A stretch of DNA of 64,000 nucleotides from Mauremys mutica (Eukaryota > Chordata > Testudines > Geoemydidae): assembly GCF_020497125.1 (NCBI RefSeq), contig NC_059073.1:17505225-17569224 (forward strand), read 5' to 3'. Shown in pieces: positions 12,641-24,045 of this stretch. A program made the position numbers and the translations under genes. The notes beneath the pieces were generated by a model, which saw only the letters and a list, made by a program, of their open reading frames with translations, was not told where the DNA came from and made no database searches. The first letter of the stretch is position 1. The number at the start of each line of letters is the position of its first letter.

Positions 12641-13366
12641 AAAAATAATTTTGTGATCCTTGCGTGGAAGGTTCTATAGACGTGCAGTGTACTATTTTCA
12701 ATAGCAGCAAGAAGAAGAGACTTGAATTCATTGTGAGCAGCAAGTATTCACAAAGAGGAATGGGAAATATGAACAACAGAAAACTGCCCTTAGAATAATG
12801 TATTTCCATTAGGCCAAATCATGAGGCCCTTATTCATTTCTATCTTGAGCCTTATTCAGGCAAAACACCCACAGTGACTTCAATTAGAATATCAAGAGGT
12901 AAAAACTAAGGACCTGCTCCTGCCACCCTTATGCTGAGTAGGATCTTACTGTGCAATTGGTCCCACTGTCTTCATTGGGCTTGCCTAGTAAGTTCCCACT
13001 CCATGTGAGTAGGGGTTGCAGATTCCATCCCTGAGCAAGGTCCTCAGGATCTGACCCAATGGGGACTTTGCCAGAGTAAATTATTCCAGGCCTGTATGCA
13101 GGTACAGAGGGTCGGGAGGGCACACAAGGAGTCTTCCCACCCCCACCCCACCTGAATGCCCCATGTAAGTAAGGGCCAGCTAAACTTGCAGTCCCTGAAC
13201 TAGAGGAGCATGGGGACCTCTCCCTCCCTACTCCCCTGAGGGTGCAAGTGCCCCAAAGGGGATGGGGAAAAGGCAAGGCTGTGTCTCCACTCCTTCAGGC
13301 AGCACAGAGGGGAGAAAGTTGAGCCCTAGGAAGGGGTAGAGCAGTGCACTGCTCCATGCACTAGGG

Positions 13367-14244
13367 CAGTGGTTCACAAACTTTAACAACTTGTGAACCC
13401 CTTTCTCTAAAATGTCAAGTCTCGTGAACCCCTTCCTAAAAATGAATATTTCCAGGGATTTTCTCCTTTACCTGAATGTAAATTATAAAAGCAGTGATCT
13501 TGGAAATATAAAATTTGTTTTTATGACATGCTTATTACACTCTATTATTAATTATTTATCATTACAGTATTTTTATTACTTTATGAAAACAGCAACACTT
13601 TTCCAAGATCTCACTTTTGTAGCTTCTATCACTTTGAATAAGCCTGTTATAAGAAGACAAGGCTCCTATGTTTCATCAAGGAGTATCAGATGTGAAACAG
13701 CATGAAGGTATTTAAGAAGCCAACTCAAAGTATGTTATTTATACATACAGAGAACATGAAAAGGTGGAAGTATGCATATCTCCTGTCTGTGTGTTCCATT
13801 CTATGCATCCGAAGAAGTGAGCTGTAGCTCACGAAAGCTCATGCTACAATAAATTTGATAGTCTTTAAGGTGCCACAAGTACTCCTGTTCTTCCAACTCA
13901 GAGAGTTCCTCCTACATAAGCATTCAGGTCTTGAGCAATCCAGGCAAACAACACACATTACACAAAGCTTAAACTTGTTCATCATAATTTTAAAAATACT
14001 AGCTGCCTATTTAATTTTAAAAAGAGCAAAAAATATCCACCTCCCTTTCCATTTCTTATAAGGAGTCTCGAAGTTTAAATCTCCTCAGTGTGATAGATAT
14101 GCTTGCTTTGATCTGCTTAGCTCTTGGAAGCTCAGGAGCTCCAGGCTGCCAGGGATCCCCAAGGACAGCTCTGTCCGCCATTGGGGAATCTTTTCCCCGA
14201 GAACCTCCTGTAACATTTCGCGAACCCTAGTTTGGGAACCACTG
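13367..14244 (+). mobile_element. hAT-type element (CAGTGGTTCACAAAC family) interrupted by a PLE tail
   Basis: It is flanked by a perfect 8-bp TSD, cactaggg, at 13359-13366 and 14245-14252. The ends are CAGTGGTTCACAAAC and CAGTGGTTCCCAAAC (the latter read inward from the right). The interior contains a separate 162-bp PLE insertion (13731-13892), so the original element was about 700 bp. Short open frames inside it show no transposase motif, so it is non-autonomous or internally deleted. Confidence 0.92.
13731..13892 (+). mobile_element. Penelope-like element, 5'-truncated 3' end
   Basis: The 162-bp insert ends in the tail shared by all PLE copies here: 'CCGAAGAAGTG', 'CTCACGAAAGCTCATGCT', then 'AAGGTGCCACAAGTACTCCTG'. 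It is flanked by ccaactcaaag (13720-13730) and ccaactcagag (13893-13903), an 11-bp duplication with one mismatch. It lies inside the hAT-type element at 13367-14244 and is therefore younger than that element. Confidence 0.85.
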
Positions 14245-14345
14245 CACTAGGGAGATCCAGGAAATATTTAGCCTCCTAGTGCTACTGCTGGAGTGTTATA
14301 GCTCCACCCACCATGTAGGCTGTGCCTTAAAAGCATCGTCTCAGG

Positions 14346-14620
14346 GTACAGCTACACTTCTGGTAGCAAGGGTATAAATAGCAGTGTAGATGGAGAAGTA
14401 TGGCTTAGGCAGGTAGAGCAGAGTGTCCTACACTCCTGAACCCCTTGGGTATTATCCTTACACCGACTACCTGCATCCCCAAGCAGCGCCTCCCGTGTCT
14501 GCACTGCTGTTTTCACCAGCTTAGTGTTCCACTGCTTGAGCTTTTCCTGCCACAGAGAAAGGCTTTGGTAGGGAGGAGAGGTGCTGGCTCCCCTGTAGGG
14601 CAAGCTTCCTGGCCATACTA
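14346..14620 (+). repeat. Possible MITE (GGTACAGCTACAC end)
   Basis: The segment starts GGTACAGCTACAC, resembling the ends of dispersed MITEs with 'GTCTACAC' termini such as 49108-49337. I could not find a clear matching right end or a TSD, so limits and identity are uncertain. Confidence 0.3.
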
Positions 14621-14831
14621 TGTCTGCCATGAATAGGGACAGCGCGGATGAGCAGGTTCTGAGTAACAAAATAGGGATAGGCAAATGACAGTGCACAGTA
14701 TTTGTCACCTTATCTCTTTTACTTCTGCCAGGACAGGCTGCCTTTATGTAGTGTGTCCAACTCTGGCAATTCTATCATGATATTTGATGCTTTCTTAAAC
14801 ACTTGTCTGCTGGAATGAACCGTTTGCATGG

Positions 14832-14971
14832 TGTCAAGTATCAAGTGTTAGTCTGGATCTGTAAAAGCAGCAAAGAGTCCTATGGCACCTTATAGACCAA
14901 CATTCACCCACGAAAGCTCATGCTCCAATACGTCTGTTAGTCTATAAGGTGCCACAGGACTGTTCGCTGCA
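14832..14971. mobile_element. Tiny inverted-duplication PLE insertion
   Basis: The insertion is 140 bp, flanked by tttgcatgg at 14823-14831 and 14972-14980 (9 bp, exact). Its left part (about 14845-14900) is the PLE tail in reverse orientation (GTGTTAGTCTGGATCTG, then GCACCTTATAGACCAAC). The right part (about 14901-14971) is the same tail in forward orientation (CCCACGAAAGCTCATGCT, then TCTATAAGGTGCCACAGGAC). Only the tail is present, twice, head to head. Confidence 0.85.
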
Positions 14972-14980
14972 TTTGCATGG

Positions 14981-17007
14981 GAATCTCAGCTTTCCTTGTA
15001 AAAACAATTAAGTTCCTCGTCCTCGTGATTGTGGAAAAAAGACTGAAAACACGAACTGGGAACACCCTAAAGACTTAGGAAACCAGAAGGCAAATACCCG
15101 TATTTATATTAAATATAAAAATATATAAATAAGGGTGTGTTTTTTTTAAACTCATGATTTTTTGAATGCTTGGAGTTGGCAATACTGTTTACATTACAAA
15201 GAACTTGGCAACCACTTGACCAAAATCTACTGTTTGTGTCAATCCTCGCTGATCCCGGTCATTCACAATCTTCCATGTGCCTGTCCTGAATCTTTGATTT
15301 TCCACTTGCTCTTCAGATTTTAACAATTCACAGGAACTTAAAAGCACATGACAAAGGCCTGAAGGCCTCTGGGTAGACAGCTGTACATTTCCCATTTCAC
15401 CCTGTTGCTATTCATTCCATTTCAGTGACAACTATGTTCATTTTCTATTGCACTGTTACTGTAAAAGTGACCTGGCCCTCTCAGTCCCCAAATACTAGCA
15501 CACGGGAACAATAGATAAAAGAACATAGTATCAATAAAAAAAATACACCTTTTTGTGTAGTGAACCTGCTGATTGTCTTCCTCTAGCAGTAAATATGGCA
15601 ATGATACATATTGTGTCTAGATTTAAAAAGGGCTGGGTAAATGCATTACCCACTAACATATGTAGCTAAACAAGCTACCGGTCAGCTTTTGGCACCCTTA
15701 CATTGATTTGAGTGGGTTTACTCATAGAATAAGGCACCATTTCATGTGAGCAGGAGTGCCAGAATCTTCGCCTATGGGATTAGGCTTTAGACTGTAAATC
15801 GTCCATCTGCAGGGATACTGAAGATGTTTTTCCTCCAGGTGCCTTAGTAAAGCAGAATTGACAAACTATCAGACTTTTCACCACACCCTCTGAAGCATCA
15901 AGTAATAACCACGGCTAAAAGCAGAATATTAGACTAGTTTTCCCAATGTTCTGATCCGGAATGACATGTCTGGTGTGCTATGGAATTTAGAAATAGGAGT
16001 CTTCAACCATCCATGAAACATTTACCCTCAGACACCTACATGCTGTAGACTCCTTCCATGGAACATTAATGGATATATTATGTTTTTAAGCAAATTGATC
16101 AAATTTCTGAATGATATAAGATTTATCATTTCTTAGCAGGAGAAATAGAAAGATAAAAATAAATACATTTACTTTCCATTATTTATGTTTTCTGAACACC
16201 TTTCACTCAGCATCATCCCATTCAACAACAGCAGACAAAAGCACTTTCTGAGAGCTCTAATGTATACCAAGGTGAGCTGCCACTACTACTGTGACAGATT
16301 TCTAAGCAAACCTATTAGTATCAGTCAAATGAACCCTTGGTTATATGTGTACTATTGGGCCCTACAGCAAGCAATCCTGCATGCTACAGACCTTTTACAA
16401 GATAGAGTGAAATAAAGGCTCTTCCATAAATAACAAGCACTAAAACACCCTCCCAACACTGAAAGCATTTTTATGAAAAACTGGAATCAGCAAGTTTTAC
16501 TGTGGCTAATAAAAAAAGCAAACAATTTGCTCATGACCATTTGCCAAATGGAGAATAGCAGCAAGCCACCCCAGGATAGTTTATCAATTAATAGAACTGT
16601 GTCTGTATGGGACAGAGCCTATAGGCAGCCAGGCAACTGCTCCTGGGCCAGGTAACACAGGTACATCAGGCCCAGAAGCAGTAGAAATGATGCATTGCCA
16701 CCATGACGCTGGCAGGCCAAATGCCAGCTCTTGCCCAGGCTGCAGGCATTAGATAAGAACTGACAACTGGAGACCAGACCAGGTAACCTGCTGGTTTTCT
16801 CAAAATAGGTATTAGCCTTATAAGAATGTATTTAGTGTTTAGACTTTATGAAATGCTTGTATGTTGCAGCATGTATTAATCTCACTTATAATCGCTATAT
16901 CCCATGTTATAAGGTAATATTTGAGTGCTTGCCCTGTAACTGTAAACACTCACAGTAAGGAGAGAAGCATTACCAAGTGTGAAATACTAGGGATATTTCT
17001 AGTCCAC
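14981..17007. other. Gene-free stretch
   Basis: No supported gene, RNA or strong repeat. An old degraded repeat segment may lie near 15690-15800. Open frames at 15189-15395 (-) and 16185-16415 (+) show no recognisable domain. Confidence 0.4.
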
Positions 17008-17020
17008 TTTATGTATTTAG

Positions 17021-17857
17021 AAGCAGCAAAGAGTCCTGTGGCACCTTATAGACTAACAGATGTTTTGCAGCATGAGCTTTCGTGGGTGAATACCCACTTC
17101 TTCGGATGCAAGTGGTGGAAATTTCCAGGGGCAGGTTTATATATGCAAGCAAGAAGAAAGCTAGAGATAACGAGGTTAGTTCAATCAGGGAGGATGAGGC
17201 CCTGTTCTAGCAGTTGAGTGAAAACCAAGAGAGGAGAAACTGGTTCTGTAGTTGGCAAGCCATTCACAGTCTTTGTTTAATCCTGAGCTGATGGTGTCAA
17301 ATTTGCAGATGAACTGGAGCTCAGCAGTTTCTCTTTGAAGTCTGGTCCTGAAGTTTTTTTGCTGCAGGATGGCCACCTTAAGATCTGCTATTGTGTGGCC
17401 AGGGAGGTTGAAGTGTTCTCCTACAGGTTTTTGTATATTGCCATTCCTAATATCTGATTTGTGTCCATTTATCCTTTTCCTTAGAGACTGTCCAGTTTGG
17501 CCGATGTACATAGCAGAGGGGCATTGCTGGCATATGATGGCATATATTACATTGGTGGACGTGCAGGTGAATGAACCGGTGATGGTGTGGCTGATCTGGT
17601 TAGGTCCTGTGATGATGTCACTGGTGTGACACCAGTGACACCATCACAGGACCTAACCAGATCACTAACCTCGTTATCTCTAGCTTGCTTCTTGCTTGCA
17701 TATATAAACCTGCCCCTGGAAATTTCCACCACTTGCATCCGAAGAAGTGGGTATTCACCCACGAAAGCTCATGCTGCAAAACGTCTGTTAGTCTATAAGG
17801 TGCCACAGGACTCTTTGCTGCTTTTACAGATCCAGACTAACACGGCTACCCCTCTGA
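17021..17857. mobile_element. Penelope-like element inserted as a head-to-head inverted duplication
   Basis: A single 837-bp insertion flanked by the exact 13-bp duplication tttatgtatttag (17008-17020 and 17858-17870). The left arm (17021 to about 17630) is on the minus strand, with its 3' tail outermost, and contains the GIY-YIG coding remnant. The right arm (about 17631-17857) is on the plus strand. It starts with the same sequence, skips about 430 bp including the GIY-YIG region, and resumes in the 3' untranslated part at CTAACCTCGTTATCTC. Both outer ends are the element's 3' end. The junction is a near-perfect palindrome at about 17590-17680. Confidence 0.9.
17185..17633 (-). pseudogene. 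PLE GIY-YIG endonuclease remnant
   Basis: The minus-strand frame is open from about 17633 to a stop at 17185, although its first ATG is only at 17511. It carries VIYAIICQQC followed by MYIGQTGQSLRKRINGHKSD. The IYAI and YIGQT segments are the two halves of a GIY-YIG motif, and the Cys pair and conserved Arg fit the Penelope version of this nuclease, which nicks target DNA for target-primed reverse transcription. The reverse transcriptase that should precede it is absent, so this is a 5'-truncated, inactive copy. The C-terminal part (DTISSGLNKDCEW onward) is typical of the region after the nuclease in vertebrate PLEs. The assignment rests on motifs I can see, not on an alignment. Confidence 0.85.
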
Positions 17858-18261
17858 TTTATGTATTTAGGTTCTTATACTATGCCCATCATTGGTCTCT
17901 CTCATTGCCTGAGCATGCCCACTGGGTCTGTGCACAGCACAAATCCATATGGCCTTTTTCCAGTCTATCTGCTACTTCTGCTGTCTTCCCTAACTGAGTA
18001 GTCCCATTGCAGAAATCAACATGTGAAAAGTGTCTTTACACACCGTTCTTCCCATTCATTGATCTTTATTCTGTTATGACAGGCCATTTTCAGTCTCTCT
18101 TAATTGCAATATGCCAGCCCATCATTGCTACTTCAGTATCATCACAAGATTCCCTGCATCTTGGTATGATCTATTATTTGTAGTTCTTATCGCTTCAGGT
18201 GATATCAAGTCTATGTCTCTGGGTGCTCTCTGTCCACCTTTTAGCTTCTTCCAGGGCCAAT

Positions 18262-21200
18262 CAGAGGGGGGGACAGGAGGGCCATTTGGGCTGGGCCTCA
18301 AGCTTAAAGAGGGCCTCAAATTTAGACACTTGTTAAGCTTATCAAATGCTGAAAAATTAACAACTTGTTTTTATGTGCATCCCTATCAGACCAAAATGTG
18401 ACACACACTCTCAGCTTAGAGCTGCAAATTTAAGCAGATAAGAGATGTGATTTGGTAAAAGACATTTTTTTGTTAACTGATATAGATTGTCATATTAAAT
18501 TGTTTAAAATGTTCATAAATATTAATAAAATATATTGGTTCTGATAGCACAAGATTAGACCGTGATGAACATGTCCTCTCAGATCAGCTAATTCTATAAA
18601 CAAACCACTATTAGTGGCTGGTGCTGAATCAAGTGCGTGTTGAAAGTTAGAGAATTGTTACATTTTAGTGTCTTTATAGTTTTACGGCTAGTTGACCAAG
18701 GAATTATTTGTGTGTGAAAATTCCTCATTATCATCTTCATATGGGAGCTAAAAGAGGTGACTGGTTGGTTGGTTGAGCCCTAGCTTGGTAGCTTGGCCAT
18801 CATCAAAGGCTTTCGTAGTCTATAGGCCCAGATTCAAGGTGAACATTTGTGAGGACAGTCTTGTACAGGGAGTTTTGTGAGGACACACATTTGAAATTTT
18901 TGGACATTATCCCTCTGTCTGTATCCATGTCTGTGTTTATTATATATGTCATCCCTTAGTTTTCAGCTCAGCCTGGTATAGTATACCTTGTGTGCTTGAG
19001 TTTTGATTCAGTGATAAGGATAAACCTGTCTGTCTGTTTCATTCTGTGTTCTTAATTAGTATTCCTTTGTTTAAGTCTTTTCAGCATTTGTGTACCATTC
19101 AGCATTTGTGTACATATTTACAGCAGAAGATTTCAAATGTGGATATGTTACATATTGACCAGAGAGATCGCTATGACGAGGAGATTTGAAAGTGGTGCAA
19201 GCAAGAGACGGCAAAAACAACTGAGTGAAGCAGCAGCTAAGAGCTCAAAGCCAATAACTTAATTTCTCAAACCACTGGAAAACACACCCTACCCAACAAA
19301 CAATGCTACAGATAATGAAAACTCCGCAACTGCAACAGGTGATATTTCAATGCCAATACCTGAACATGAAGGACGGTAGTCAAGAAGGAGATGTGCCAAC
19401 AGCAGCAGGAAGATATAGATCTTATGTAGCAAGAGCAATTCATGAGTACTACAGGTTTGACTGTGACTGACATTGGAATTATTGACAAGAGCAATGCTGC
19501 CCAAATGCAATCTTTTCTTCAAATTAGTTATTTTGAAATTCCAAGTAACATTCCATGAGATGCTGAAAATCATGCTTTCCCTACTTGTCTGATGACAAAA
19601 ACTCTTCCAAATGGTGAGACCTGCACAAGAGACTAGTTATGCTGGAGTATGGAAAAAAATAGTCTCTGTACTGTGCACCCTGCTTCACTTTGAACAAAAG
19701 TGATGCAAATGCATCAGTTCTCTCTGATCAATCAGGATGGAGCATCAACAGAGGTTGGAGGAAGTTGAAAGACCGAATACCATCACATGAGAGTTCAATG
19801 TCACACAAAGAAAAAAATATGTTGTATGGAAGTCAGCCAGTAGGGCAGCATCAGCTGAAAGTTCAGTTGAGAATTTACTCTTGACTGAACTCTCTACAGA
19901 AACTAATAACTGGAAAAAACTTCCTGAGCACATCCTGAATGTCATCCTTTTTCCTTTCTGAGCAGGGATTGGCTCTCTTTGGTTCCAATCAACGTATCGG
20001 TGATCATGCAAATGGAAACTTTCTAGGCATAGTTGAGCTCCTCAGCAAATATGACTCACTTTTATCAGAGCATGTTAAATGTGTTCGAGAATTGCAAGAG
20101 AGTCAAAAGCGCATGCAAGTCCATTATGTCTCCACACACATACAAAACGAGTTTATTGAGCTATGTGGGTCATTTGTGCAAACAACCATTCTTGATCAGA
20201 TTCAAAACGCCAAGTATTTTTCAATCATTGTTGATGCCACTCCAGATTGTTCTCACATGGAATAGACTACTATGGTTATTCAATATGTTAAGATTGTAGA
20301 CAGCTCAAAGTTTTCAATTTCAGAAAGGCTTATTTTGTTTGATAATTTCACAAGAAAAACTGAAAAAGAAATTGCTGCTTGAGTACTAGCAATTCTAGAA
20401 GGTTTTAAGTTACATTTTCAAGTCTGCATTGGTCAAGTCAAGTCAATGGATCTAACATGGCTGGAAAGTACAAAGGTGTACAAGCAGTTCTGCTTAAGCA
20501 TAATTCAAACTGTATTTTCTCTGGCTGTGGAAACCACACACTAAACCTTGTAGGTGTTGACTGTGCTGAATCATGCAAGGAGGCAATTAACTTACTCTGG
20601 AACTGTTCAATCTCTTCAGTAGCAGTCCACAAAGGTGGGAAATTCTGAAGCAATATCTTCCTGCTTCACTGCAAGGGATGTCCAAAACTAGATGGTCTAC
20701 ACGGATTGATGGTGTTCAACCAGTTGTGCAGCATTTGAATTCAGTGAGAAAGGCTTTAAATGAGCTTGACTCTCTCAATCTCACTTCACGGGCTTGAACC
20801 GAACTTCAGTCTATTCAGAAGCACATGTCCAAATTTGAATGCATTCTGACATCATCTTTGTGGATGAAGCTACTTATAATGATCCACCCAACTAATCTGG
20901 TAACTGAAGCACGCAATGCTACACTTGATGTGGAGAGGGATAACACTGAAAGTCTTATCGATGACCTTCAACAGATTTGTGAACAATGGGATGCGATCCT
21001 GTGTCCAAATTAGTAGCACGGAACATTGGCATTTCATCTGAGTTCTCCACCAATCGCAACGTACCGACTGAATCTGATGCCGAGCAGCATTATAGGGTCG
21101 ATGTCTTCTTTGTCATCATTGACGCTATTCAGTCAGGTCTTACACGTCGCTTTGAGTCACTGTGACTAATTTGTACCCTTTTGGGGTTTCGTTACTCAGT

Positions 21201-21763
21201 CTGTTGAACTGCCAAAGAAGATCTACTTTCTGCAGCTGAACAATTTCAGCAACAGAACAACAAAGAAATCTCAAAAGATCTCAGTGACGAGGTCCTCTTC
21301 CTCAAACGAATATATTCCACGAATTTTAAATCGGATTGCAAGCCAAAGGAATTGCTTCAAGAAATACCCCAGAGAGTCCAAGTTTTGAGTATTTCCTAAT
21401 ATCACAATTGCATTGCGTATTTTTGTCAGTTTCCCTGCATCAGTGGCTTCAGGTGAACGCACCTTCAATGTGTTGAAGCAGGTAAAGAACTATCACTGTT
21501 TAACTATGGGACAAGAGCGTTTGAATGGGCTCGCCATTCTTAATATCAACTGTGACATTGGACGAAAGCTAGATTTTTCCTCAATAATTAGTGCATTTGC
21601 ACCGAAAAAGGCTAAAAAAGCATTTGTGAAATAAAAAAAATATTCAAATTATGTCTCACTCTTTTTGGTGTCTTATTTTGTTTTCATGTGTTGCCATTTT
21701 TTATTTTTATTATGGCTAGGGGGCTCAAAAGCTGGAAGTGGCCCAGGCCTCTCTGGACCTCTG
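18262..21763 (+). mobile_element. hAT transposon with decayed TTF/DUF4371-type transposase
   Basis: The 3.5-kb element begins CAGAGGGGGGGACAG and ends CCTCTG, so CAGAGG is at both ends read inward. A GGGCC-rich subterminal block lies at each side. The flanks share AGGGCC in slightly offset register (5' agggccaat, 3' aaagggcct), suggesting an eroded 8-bp TSD. It contains the transposase remnant at about 19160-21634 and a long non-coding left part. The limits are inferred from the end motifs; TSD evidence is weaker than for the short elements. Confidence 0.75.
19160..21634 (+). pseudogene. hAT transposase pseudogene (TTF zinc finger, DUF4371, hAT C-terminal)
   Basis: Pieces of one transposase occur in order on the plus strand. 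About 19670-19840 encodes a TTF-type zinc finger segment (CAPCFTLNKSD, later SGWSINRGWRKL, with SMSHK). About 19990-20265 encodes the DUF4371-like segment: GDHANGNFLGIVELL, IQNEFIELCGSF, and AKYFSIIVDATPDCSHME with the first catalytic-type Asp. About 20440-20650 continues with GKYKGVQAVLL and the CGNHTLNLVGVDCAES stretch. About 21413-21634 is the C-terminal dimerisation region (PASVASGERTFNVLKQ). At least four stops or frame changes separate them, so no intact product is possible. The family is the one from which ZMYM1-like domesticated genes are thought to come. I see no sign that this copy is domesticated. Confidence 0.85.
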
Positions 21764-21782
21764 AAAGGGCCTGGCTTTTGCT

Positions 21783-23029
21783 AAATCTTCTTGAGGAGTG
21801 CTATGATATCCTGGCCATCATATGTTTCAGAACCCTTTCATGTTTTAGGTAGAGAAGGTGCTTGCTCCTCACAATGCCATTCAGCCTTTCAGAAATCATC
21901 CATCCAACCTTGATTCTTAGCTTCTATCTATATTCCTTGTGCCAAACAGTGGACATCAGTTAGCACAGGAAGAAACAGTGCTTAATTCCATTTCTCCCCC
22001 ATCCAATATGAACTTTTCTTTTCCCACAAATGCATTAAGTTCAATGTGTGTTTTTTGCATATAGCTCCTGAGTTGATGTACTTCAGAGCTTTTAATGGCT
22101 TCAGCAGGGATAAAATATGTCATCAGCAAATAGCTTGGACTCGTCTTGATGACCTTTCCTTCCTAACAGAGAAGGTGAAGAATTCCAATAAAATGACGTC
22201 CTTTTTGTTGAATTTCCTGCTTCAACTTGATCTTTTCACTCTCCTTGAAAGCAAAGTGAGTAAGTACTTGGGGACTATGTAATTCATTTTATAATTGAGA
22301 CAATAGACCATAAAAGCTCCTGGAGAGCAATTAAATCTATTGAGTCAATGAGGCAGTTGTGCATTTCCACTAAGTCCAAGTGGTAAAATATATTTATGAA
22401 TATTTTTAATAAAAGTTACTGCGCACGCAGTCTTTAGTGGCAGCAAAATGCATCACTGTAGAGGGGATTTAAGTCTGGATGTATAACTCACTTCCCTGGC
22501 AGTGTGCATAGTCCCGTATGGAAGAGAGAGTACATCACATTACTCTTTGGGTTCTGGAGGGAGCTGTGTCCTGTCATAGGGTGGGGAAGGCAATGTTAAA
22601 AATAAATAGCAAAAGAAAAAACTGCAGGGGAATACAAGAAATCCACCCATCCCAACCAAAGAGTCACTACCACGGCAATGGGGAATATCTGCCTTCCCAT
22701 TTTTCAAGCTTAGCAGAGGGACCAAGAAATGATTAGACCTGGAGCCAGATCTACCTTCTCTATCCTAAAGTGGGGGGTCCTTCCAGGTCATGCTGAGAAC
22801 CATTGGTGCAGTGTCAGGAAAGCTTGGACTGACGATGACTTATCTATACCACTGAGGCTGGTTAAATACATTTTTCTACCACTGTGGCCATGACAGAGCT
22901 GGTGCACTAAGATAGATGTCGGGCCCATTTCCCATGATTATTACAGTGAAATGACTCATAAGCAGACTTACTGGTACCTGTTCAGTGGTTAAATAAAAAG
23001 ATACGTTTTTTGTTGTTTTGTTTTGTGGT
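21783..23029. other. Gene-free stretch
   Basis: No gene or recognisable repeat is supported. Confidence 0.4.
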
Positions 23030-23340
23030 TCAGTCACTGGACTAGGACTCGGGATATTTGGATTCAGTTTCTGGCTTTGTCACAGGCTTCCTGTGGGACC
23101 TTGAGCAAGTCATTGAATCTCTCTGTGCATCAGTTCCCCCATCTGTAAAACAGAGATAATAATGCTTCTTTTCTCCCTAGTTTGTATGTCTTGTTTATAC
23201 AGGCTTCAGGGCAGGGACTGTCTCTTACAGGTCCCAATTCAGGAAAGCTTCCCTATTCAGGATAGGTACTTACACACGTGCTTTAAGTTAAGCACATGCT
23301 TAAGTGCTTTCCTTGAATTATAATTATGTGTATGTACAAA
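23030..23340 (+). repeat. MIR/CORE-SINE-like element plus old palindromic repeat
   Basis: The order is GACTAGGACTCGGGATAT, 'tgggaccttgagcaagtcat', 'ctgtgcatcagttcccccatctg', then 'gcagggactgtctctta'. This is the head-core-tail order of a MIR-type SINE. From about 23230 a second old repeat (CAATTCAGGAAAGC, later GCACATGCTTAAGTGCTTT) follows. Confidence 0.65.
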
Positions 23341-23359
23341 ATTTAGCACAATAGGGCCC

Positions 23360-23655
23360 TGTAACAAGGCGTCGCTGGGCCCCCCCTTGCTTCTGCCCCT
23401 GCTGCACCCACAAACCAGCCAGACACCTCTGCATTGGTGTAATCACCCATGCTCGCTCTTTCTTCTCTCTCTCCCCCCCTTCCTGGCTGCCTTCCTGACA
23501 GCTTTTATGTAGGCCCTGGCTAAGGAGGCCAACAGCTGTTCCCCATTTGCCACTCAGGCCTGGGCTGACTTAGCCAGCTCCAATTCCCCTTTCTTGATTG
23601 GAGCAGGCGTGACAGATACCTGGCTCAGAGGTTCTGAGCCAGCACCCTGTCATAT
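23360..23655. mobile_element. Possible solo LTR fragment
   Basis: The segment begins TGTAACAAGGCG immediately after a broken repeat tail and is GC/pyrimidine-rich, unlike its surroundings. Its composition and TG start resemble turtle LTRs I recall. No clear CA end or TSD was found, so this is tentative. Confidence 0.4.
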
Positions 23656-23904
23656 GCCCAAATCCTGAGTGGGCCCAAATGCATGTCAAAATACAAGTAA
23701 ATAATAATCAATTGAATTGCATTTTCCAGAACTCTCAATTTAACATCTTTCACCAGCAATAAATTCAATAAAACAAATTTAAGTACTCCAAACCCCACTT
23801 AATGGACTAATAACCTACAAGAAGTTAAGGAAACAAAGACATTTGTTATTTGAACACACATAAAATAACCTATACTTACAATTACATGCTTTATAAATAC
23901 TGTC

Positions 23905-24045
23905 TTTAGATTGTAAGCTTTTTGGTGTAGGGACTATCTTTTTGTTCTGTCTTTGTACAGTGCTTAGCTCAGTTGGTGTCCTGGACCATGACTAGGGCTT
24001 TTAGGCGCTATGGTAATACAAATTATTGTAATGATGATGCTATTA
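23905..24045 (+). repeat. Ancient SINE/LINE tail-like repeat
   Basis: Same family as 10795-10930: 'ttgtaagctttttgg', 'ttgtacagtgcttagctcagttgg', 'ggaccatgactagggc', 'caaattattgtaatg'. Confidence 0.6.

Larger units (their letters stand above)
7098..13358. other. Long gene-free stretch with ancient repeats
   Basis: No supported gene. A palindromic old repeat spans about 7530-7672 (GCCGGATTCTC near the left, GAATCAGGCCC near the right). A poly(A)-rich tract lies at 8405-8432. Two open frames were considered, 9103-9345 (+) and 10263-10685 (-), but neither has a recognised domain or clear splice context. A SINE tail-like segment lies at about 10795-10930, and a plus-strand MIR-like segment at about 12495-12640. 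Confidence 0.45.
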
